Assembly (NCBI GenBank): GCA_964471755.1
Contig: CAYYJM010000123.1
Span: 1-17,695, forward strand
DNA from: CAYYJM01 sp964471755
Lineage (GTDB): Bacteria > Planctomycetota > Planctomycetia > Gemmatales > Gemmataceae
Reading direction: 5' to 3'
Length of the DNA stretch: 17,695 nt
Numbering within the stretch: the first letter of the stretch is position 1; every line of letters begins with the position of its first letter. A program made the position numbers and the translations under genes. Below are positions 13,481 to 17,695 of the stretch, in pieces. The notes beneath the pieces are model-generated. The model saw nothing but the letters and a program-made list of their open reading frames with translations, was not told where the DNA came from and ran no database searches.

Positions 13481-13623
13481 GGGACGCTCTCACCGTGGGT
13501 GCGGCGCTGGCCAGTAGTGCAGGCCGCCTTGCCCCAATGGTGGTGAAGATAGCTGCCGTCTCACCCACGCGCCAAGCGCAAAATCAGGAAAATACGCCGA
13601 GGGTCGGGGAGCGAGCCTGGGCC

Positions 13624-15153
13624 TTATCTTGCGACCGCGCCGAGGTGCGTCTTCGACACGTCGGCCACCTCCTGATGCAGACTCCGGCCATGCGCGTCCA
13701 TCGTCACCACGGCCGGGAAGTCCTTGACGTCCAGCTCCCAGACCGCCTCCGGTGAGCCGAACTCCTTCAGGTAGACGTTGCCCACACGCTCGACGCAGCG
13801 GGCGTAGATCTGGGCCGCGCCGCCGATGCCGTGCAGGTAGACGCAGCCGTGCTGCCGACACGCCGCCAGCGTCTTGGTGCCCATACCACCCTTGCCGATC
13901 ACCGCCTTGATCCCATACCGGGCGATCACGTCGGCCTGATAGGGCTCCTCGCGGATCGACGTCGTCGGGCCGGCAGCCATCACCTTGTAGGTGCCACCGT
14001 CTTCCAGGACGACCGGGCCACAGTGGTAGATGACCTGGTCCTTCAGCACCGGCAGATCGCCGCCCTTGTGCAGATACTTGTGGACCTCATCCCGGCCGGT
14101 GTAGACCTTGCCCGAGAGCAGCACCATGTCGCCGGCCTTCAGGCTTCGCACCTGGCTCTCGGTCAACGGCGTCGTCAGGGAAATCGCCTGGGCACCGGCC
14201 GTGCCGAGTTGGAGCGTCTCGCCGCCTGCCTGGCTGTAATCCCGATCGAACTCGCCGGCAGCGTGGTAGAGCCAGCGATCGACCGTCCCCTCCGGCGTCA
14301 GCACGACGCCACGTCGGCGATACGCCCAGCACATGTACGCGATGCTGACGAAGAACGACGCCGGCAGACGATTCAGCGCCCCGATCTTGCAGCCGCCGAC
14401 GGTCAGCTTGCCGCCGAAGCCCATCGGGCCGATGTCGAGCTGGTTCGCCTCATGCAGGATGCGCGCCTCCAGCGCGGCGAGCTTTGGGTCGGAGTTGGTG
14501 TCGTCCACGTCGCGCAGGAGCTGATGCTTGGCCCAGTCGTAGCCGCTGGCCCGGTCGCCACCGATGCAGACGCCGAGGAAGCCGGGACCGCAGCCCTTGC
14601 CCTGGGCATTCCACACCGCGTCGAGGATGCACCGCCGTACGCCCTCCAGGTCGCGATCGCAACGCTGACCATTGAGCGTCACCGGCAGCGAGTATTGGGC
14701 GCTCATGTTCTCGCAGCCGCCGCCCTTGAGGATGAGACGGACATCGACGTTGTCGCCGCGATGCTGGTGCCAGTGGAAGACCGGGCTGCCGGGGCCGAGG
14801 TTGTTGCCGGTGTTCCGACCCGTGATCGAATCGACCGAGTTCTGGCGGAGATAACCCTTCGCCGTGGCCTCCGCGACGGCCTCCTGGCAAATTTCTTCGA
14901 GAAGAAGTTGGTCGAATCCGATCGGTGTGGTGCAATAAAACGAGACCGTTCCCGTATCTTGACAGATAGGAGCGCTGAGGCGTTTGGCCAGACCGACGTT
15001 CTGAAGCACCAGGGCGAGGGCCAACTCGGCCTTGGAGCCGGCCTGTTCGAGCTGACGCTGCACCTCCAGGACGTGCGCGACGTCCGGCGGCAGGAAGGCC
15101 GAGGTGCGGCGGATCAGTTCGAGGATCGATGCGTGCGTGGTGCTGCGGTTCAT
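13624..15153 (-). CDS. Class I (Fe-S dependent) fumarate hydratase, alpha and beta domains fused
   Basis: This 509-aa enzyme would interconvert fumarate and L-malate in the TCA cycle in the cytoplasm. The N-terminal domain carries CQDTGT (Cys64), Cys188 in KGCGPGFLGV and Cys275 in MCWAYRRRG. These fit the three 4Fe-4S ligands of the family, although Cys147 and Cys196 are nearby. The C-terminal domain (about 325-509) carries LSGKVYTGRDEVHKYL, AAGPTTSIRE and GKGGMGTKT, typical of the beta part. L-tartrate dehydratase-like activity is an alternative, since the families overlap. The ATG at 15153 is chosen over a start 27 codons upstream because conserved sequence begins after it and the extension would run into the divergent exbB start region. 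Its final 704 bp are duplicated at 9746-10449. Confidence 0.9.
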   Translation of the reverse strand: MNRSTTHASILELIRRTSAFLPPDVAHVLEVQRQLEQAGSKAELALALVLQNVGLAKRLSAPICQDTGTVSFYCTTPIGFDQLLLEEICQEAVAEATAKGYLRQNSVDSITGRNTGNNLGPGSPVFHWHQHRGDNVDVRLILKGGGCENMSAQYSLPVTLNGQRCDRDLEGVRRCILDAVWNAQGKGCGPGFLGVCIGGDRASGYDWAKHQLLRDVDDTNSDPKLAALEARILHEANQLDIGPMGFGGKLTVGGCKIGALNRLPASFFVSIAYMCWAYRRRGVVLTPEGTVDRWLYHAAGEFDRDYSQAGGETLQLGTAGAQAISLTTPLTESQVRSLKAGDMVLLSGKVYTGRDEVHKYLHKGGDLPVLKDQVIYHCGPVVLEDGGTYKVMAAGPTTSIREEPYQADVIARYGIKAVIGKGGMGTKTLAACRQHGCVYLHGIGGAAQIYARCVERVGNVYLKEFGSPEAVWELDVKDFPAVVTMDAHGRSLHQEVADVSKTHLGAVAR

Positions 15154-15217
15154 GGTGCTGCCTCGGGGCCCCTCACGATCTCTTGCTGCTGGTGTATGCG
15201 TTTTTCGGGAGATGGAC

Positions 15218-15886
15218 ATGCCGCCCGTGGACATGACGTTGTTCGACTGGATCTATCAGGCCGAGGGGGTCTTCTTCTGGCCGCAGCTGATCCTGGCCTT
15301 CGTGTCGATCACGCATCTGCTGGCCTGCTTCGATCTACTCTGGTTGATGCCGCTGGGCCAGGGTCGGCTGCCGCAGCTGCTGCGTGAGGCCCGCGTGTAC
15401 GGCGACGCCGAGAAGGCTCGCGACGCCGTCCGGGCGGGGTCGAGCGACCTGGCCCGCATCGCCCGGCTCGGCTTCGAGGCCGTCGATCGCGGCGTGACGA
15501 AGGAGCAACTCGAGGAAGAACTCGGCATGGCCTGTGACGAGGTCGATCTGGGCTACGAACGGCGGCTCACCTTTCTCAACATGCTCGCCCAGGTGAACAT
15601 GCTCGTCGGTCTGCTCGGCACCGTCTGGGGCCTGGTGGGCAGCTTCCTGATCATCAGCCAGACCAACGTCGCGCCGCCGCCGCGTGAGCTGGCGGCCGGC
15701 GTCAGTCAGGCTCTGGTCACCACCATCTGGGGCCTGCTCCTGGCCATCCCGGCGCTGTTCTTCTTCGTCCTGCTGCGCGGCAGCGCCAGTCGGCTGAGTT
15801 TCGAGCTGCAACAGAACGTCGCCCGGCTGGTGCCGCTGATGGAGCGGCAGCGCGAGGGAGGAGCGACCTGGGTGAACGAGGGGTGA
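15218..15886 (+). CDS. MotA/TolQ/ExbB proton channel family protein
   Basis: This 222-aa inner-membrane protein is an ExbB/TolQ-type subunit that uses the proton gradient to energise a partner. The first membrane helix is at about residues 20-44. The second and third are marked by the family blocks NMLVGLLGTVWGLVGSF and LAAGVSQALVTTIWGLLLAIPALFFF, and a cytoplasmic helical loop with alternating charges lies between. The ATG at 15218 is chosen because CGGGAG ends 6 nt before it; ATG 15212 and 15233 are in frame. Only 64 bp separate it from the divergent fumarase start, so the two promoters must be close or overlapping. It overlaps or abuts the next gene and starts a four-gene operon. Confidence 0.9.
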   Translation: MPPVDMTLFDWIYQAEGVFFWPQLILAFVSITHLLACFDLLWLMPLGQGRLPQLLREARVYGDAEKARDAVRAGSSDLARIARLGFEAVDRGVTKEQLEEELGMACDEVDLGYERRLTFLNMLAQVNMLVGLLGTVWGLVGSFLIISQTNVAPPPRELAAGVSQALVTTIWGLLLAIPALFFFVLLRGSASRLSFELQQNVARLVPLMERQREGGATWVNEG

Positions 15887-15888
15887 GC

Positions 15889-16320
15889 ATGGCCCTGCGA
15901 TCCACTCGCCGTCGGCGGCATCCCGAGATGACGGGTCTGCCGATGGCTCCGATGATCGACATCGTCTTTCAGCTGGTGGCCTTCTTCATTCTGGCCCTCA
16001 GCACCGAGGCGACACGCCTCAACCCGGACCTGAAACCGCCCCTGTGGGGAGCCGAGGGCCGGGAGCCGACACCGGGCGAGATCGTCCTGGAGATCGATCG
16101 CGAGGGCCGACTGCTGACCGAGCAGGGAGCCCTGGGAGCCGAGGCCGCCGAGTTCACGGCCGCCCTCGACAAACTGCTGACAGCGGCCGGTCAGAAAACG
16201 CTCGTCGTCCTGCGCGCCGACGAGGCGACGCGCTACGGCCTGGTGGGCAAGATCCTCGAACGGGTCCGCTCACGCGGAGTGGCCCAGGTCGGTCTGCGAC
16301 TGCGGAGGCCCGAATCATGA
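15889..16320 (+). CDS. ExbD/TolR family biopolymer transport protein, first copy
   Basis: This 143-aa protein has a basic N-terminus, one membrane helix beginning MAPMIDIVFQLVAFFIL with the conserved Asp that takes part in proton flow, and a periplasmic domain (about 45-143). The periplasmic part shows the family's layout, including LVVLRADEATRYGLVGKIL. GAGGGG (15878-15883) lies 5 nt before the ATG; a GTG at 15883 overlapping the exbB stop is the alternative start. It is paired with a second ExbD-like gene that begins within its stop codon. It would work with the ExbB-like protein in an inner-membrane motor complex. Confidence 0.88.
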   Translation: MALRSTRRRRHPEMTGLPMAPMIDIVFQLVAFFILALSTEATRLNPDLKPPLWGAEGREPTPGEIVLEIDREGRLLTEQGALGAEAAEFTAALDKLLTAAGQKTLVVLRADEATRYGLVGKILERVRSRGVAQVGLRLRRPES

Positions 16321-16781
16321 TCCGACGCAAGAATCGCTCCCCGGGTGACGTGCCCGACCTGCCGATGGACCCGATGGTGGACGTTGTCTTCCAGTTGCTG
16401 GTCTTCTTCCTGTTCTCGTTTCAGGTGCGCATGCTGGAGACCGTGCTGGCGACGGAAATCGCCGTGCCGCGACCGCCGGCCGTCGCGCCGCAGGATCCCG
16501 ACGAGAAGAAGCCGCTCCAGCTGGCCTTCCAGGCCAACGCCGATGGCTCGCTGGCCGGCCTGACCCTGGATCAGCAGCCGCTGGCATCGCTGGAGTCGCT
16601 GCCGGCCGCCCTGGGCCGACGGGAGACCGATCGTCCGCCAGAAAAACGACAGGTCGAGCTGCGCCCGGCGGATGGATTACGTTATGATGTGGTGGTTCAG
16701 GCCGCGCGCGTGGTGGCCGAGAACCGCTGGCACCCACAACTGGGGACCACACCCGCTACCGCCAAGGAGAACCAACCGTGA
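16317..16781 (+). CDS. ExbD/TolR family protein, second copy
   Basis: This 154-aa protein is a divergent ExbD-like subunit with LPMDPMVDVVFQLLVFFLF as its membrane helix and the same conserved Asp. The periplasmic region has a Pro-rich stretch (about 50-68, VPRPPAVAPQDPDEKKP) and then a short domain ending DGLRYDVVVQAARVV. The ATG overlaps the previous stop (ATGA), with GGAGG at 16304-16308. Two different ExbD subunits next to each other suggest a heteromeric stator pair, a layout often seen in planctomycetes. Confidence 0.88.
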   Translation: MIRRKNRSPGDVPDLPMDPMVDVVFQLLVFFLFSFQVRMLETVLATEIAVPRPPAVAPQDPDEKKPLQLAFQANADGSLAGLTLDQQPLASLESLPAALGRRETDRPPEKRQVELRPADGLRYDVVVQAARVVAENRWHPQLGTTPATAKENQP

Positions 16782-17695
16782 CCTGGCGTGAACGGCTCTC
16801 GTATCTCGTCTCGGCGTTGATCGCCGCCGGTCTGCTGTTTCTGCTGTTTCTGCTGCTGACCCGGCGGCCGGCGGCCGCAGGTGCCCCGCCGACCGGTCAG
16901 GCTCCGCCGGACAGCGACGCTCCGGTGGTCGTCGCCGTCGTCGTGCCACCGCAGGAGAAGGAGAAACCGGAGGAGAAGAAGCCGGAACCAGCGGAGAAGG
17001 AAGGAGCCCCGAACACGGCGACCGCGCAGAAGGGCAAGAACGAGACGCCCACGTCGCCGATGGAAAAGCAACCGATGCCCATGCCGATGGAGAAGCAACC
17101 CGAGAAGCCGATGGAGAAGACCGGCGATCCGGTGCCGATGGAGAAGAAACCCGCGCCACCGATGCCGATGCCGCCGGCCGAGCTGGGCAACCTGGAAGGG
17201 GTCATGCCGCCGATCAAGTACACCGGCCAGGTGGCGGCCCTGTTCCAGCGGCATCCACGCCTGGAGGTGTGCTGGGTTCTCGACCGCAAGGCTCCGGCGG
17301 GGCAGGTGCGGACGACCCACGAATTCCTCCTGACCCGCGACGGCAAACTGGCCTACGAGGACGCTCGCCGACAGCGCTACGGCGAGTTCACCGAGGCGAT
17401 CGGCCCCTACGACGTGACGCAGATGCTCAAGATCGACGACCCGGCCCAGATGGCCCTGTACGGCTATCGGGAGCAGATCCGCAGCCTCGCCGGCGTCTCG
17501 GCGAGCGAGGCGAGCCGGGCCCTCTACTGGGGGAACTACCGCAAGAAGGCGGAACTGCGTCTGCTGGAGCCGGTCGTCGAGCGGTTTCACGCGGCGGTCA
17601 AGTCAGGCCAGGTGAAGTTCGATCCCTCGCGGCCCGATCGGATCGAGGTGGAGTGGGGCGCGGAAGGCGGCGAACCGGTCATCCGGTCCATCGTC
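16778..17695 (+). CDS. TonB-like membrane-anchored protein with PMEK repeats (partial, runs off the window)
   Basis: At least 306 codons are open to the window edge, with no stop seen. The N-terminus has one membrane helix (about residues 9-28). A long Pro, Lys, Glu and Met-rich segment follows (about 36-135) with four PMEK units (94-97, 103-106, 111-114, 120-123), like the rigid periplasm-spanning linker of TonB or TolA. A globular part begins near 140 and has no recognisable TonB C-terminal motif. A GTG start at 16778 is supported by AAGGAGA (16763-16769) and by its overlap with the previous stop (GTGA). As the fourth gene after ExbB-ExbD-ExbD it is probably the energy-transducing partner or another envelope component of that motor. 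Confidence 0.75.
   Translation, partial: MTWRERLSYLVSALIAAGLLFLLFLLLTRRPAAAGAPPTGQAPPDSDAPVVVAVVVPPQEKEKPEEKKPEPAEKEGAPNTATAQKGKNETPTSPMEKQPMPMPMEKQPEKPMEKTGDPVPMEKKPAPPMPMPPAELGNLEGVMPPIKYTGQVAALFQRHPRLEVCWVLDRKAPAGQVRTTHEFLLTRDGKLAYEDARRQRYGEFTEAIGPYDVTQMLKIDDPAQMALYGYREQIRSLAGVSASEASRALYWGNYRKKAELRLLEPVVERFHAAVKSGQVKFDPSRPDRIEVEWGAEGGEPVIRSIV

Noticed and set aside
13831..15387. A 518-codon plus-strand frame opposite fumarase
   Set aside because: It is antisense to a well-recognised enzyme, and the same shadow appears opposite the duplicated fragment at 9934-10518.

Overview
The window looks like high-GC planctomycete DNA, probably from a Gemmata-like lineage. The evidence is family content read from the translations. 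There is a DUF1559 protein with a type IV prepilin-like N-terminus, a Hanks-type Ser/Thr kinase with an unfamiliar C-terminal domain, a zinc-ribbon/coiled-coil protein, a plasmid-type RepA, and two copies of a PD-(D/E)XK (Rpn-like) transposase/nuclease-family protein. One run of 10 Ns (4939-4948) shows that this is a draft assembly. I found no tRNA, rRNA or CRISPR array.

Layout. (1) 1-4345 is a plasmid- or mobile-element-like segment. It holds two tandem, mosaic Rpn-like paralogues and a 51-codon frame between them that looks like an S24-type remnant. A 737-bp non-coding stretch follows, with four GCAGCTGC palindromes (three of them exactly 21 bp apart) and a long inverted repeat. It leads into a RepA-type replication initiator, so this may be an origin region. 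(2) 4346-8154 holds a DUF1559 pseudopilin-like gene and an orphan beta-class DNA methyltransferase, both on the minus strand, and a divergent cytosolic Ser/Thr kinase. (3) 8316-9695 is a tight plus-strand run: a zinc-ribbon/coiled-coil protein, a DUF433 antitoxin and a DUF5615 PIN-like toxin, the last two overlapping at GTGA. (4) 9727-13480 is a minus-strand accessory island, visibly richer in A+T in its middle. In transcription order it holds a transglutaminase-like protein, an 'orphan RHS tip' protein with its own strong ribosome-binding site, a 71-bp perfect-stem palindrome, a small membrane-anchored protein, a truncated small membrane protein, and a 3' fragment of fumarase. (5) 13624-15153 is an intact class I fumarase, whose last ~0.7 kb is duplicated at 9746-10449. 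(6) 15218-17695 is a plus-strand, translationally coupled ExbB-ExbD-ExbD-TonB-like operon that runs off the window.

Two kinds of candidate stand out. The first is the RepA/iteron-like region. The second is the compact transglutaminase / RHS-tip / hairpin / membrane-protein cassette, which has the layout of a toxin cargo followed by a candidate immunity gene. A recurring oddity is long identical tracts with diverged edges, in both the Rpn pair and the fumarase pair. This suggests gene conversion or an assembly artefact rather than simple duplication.
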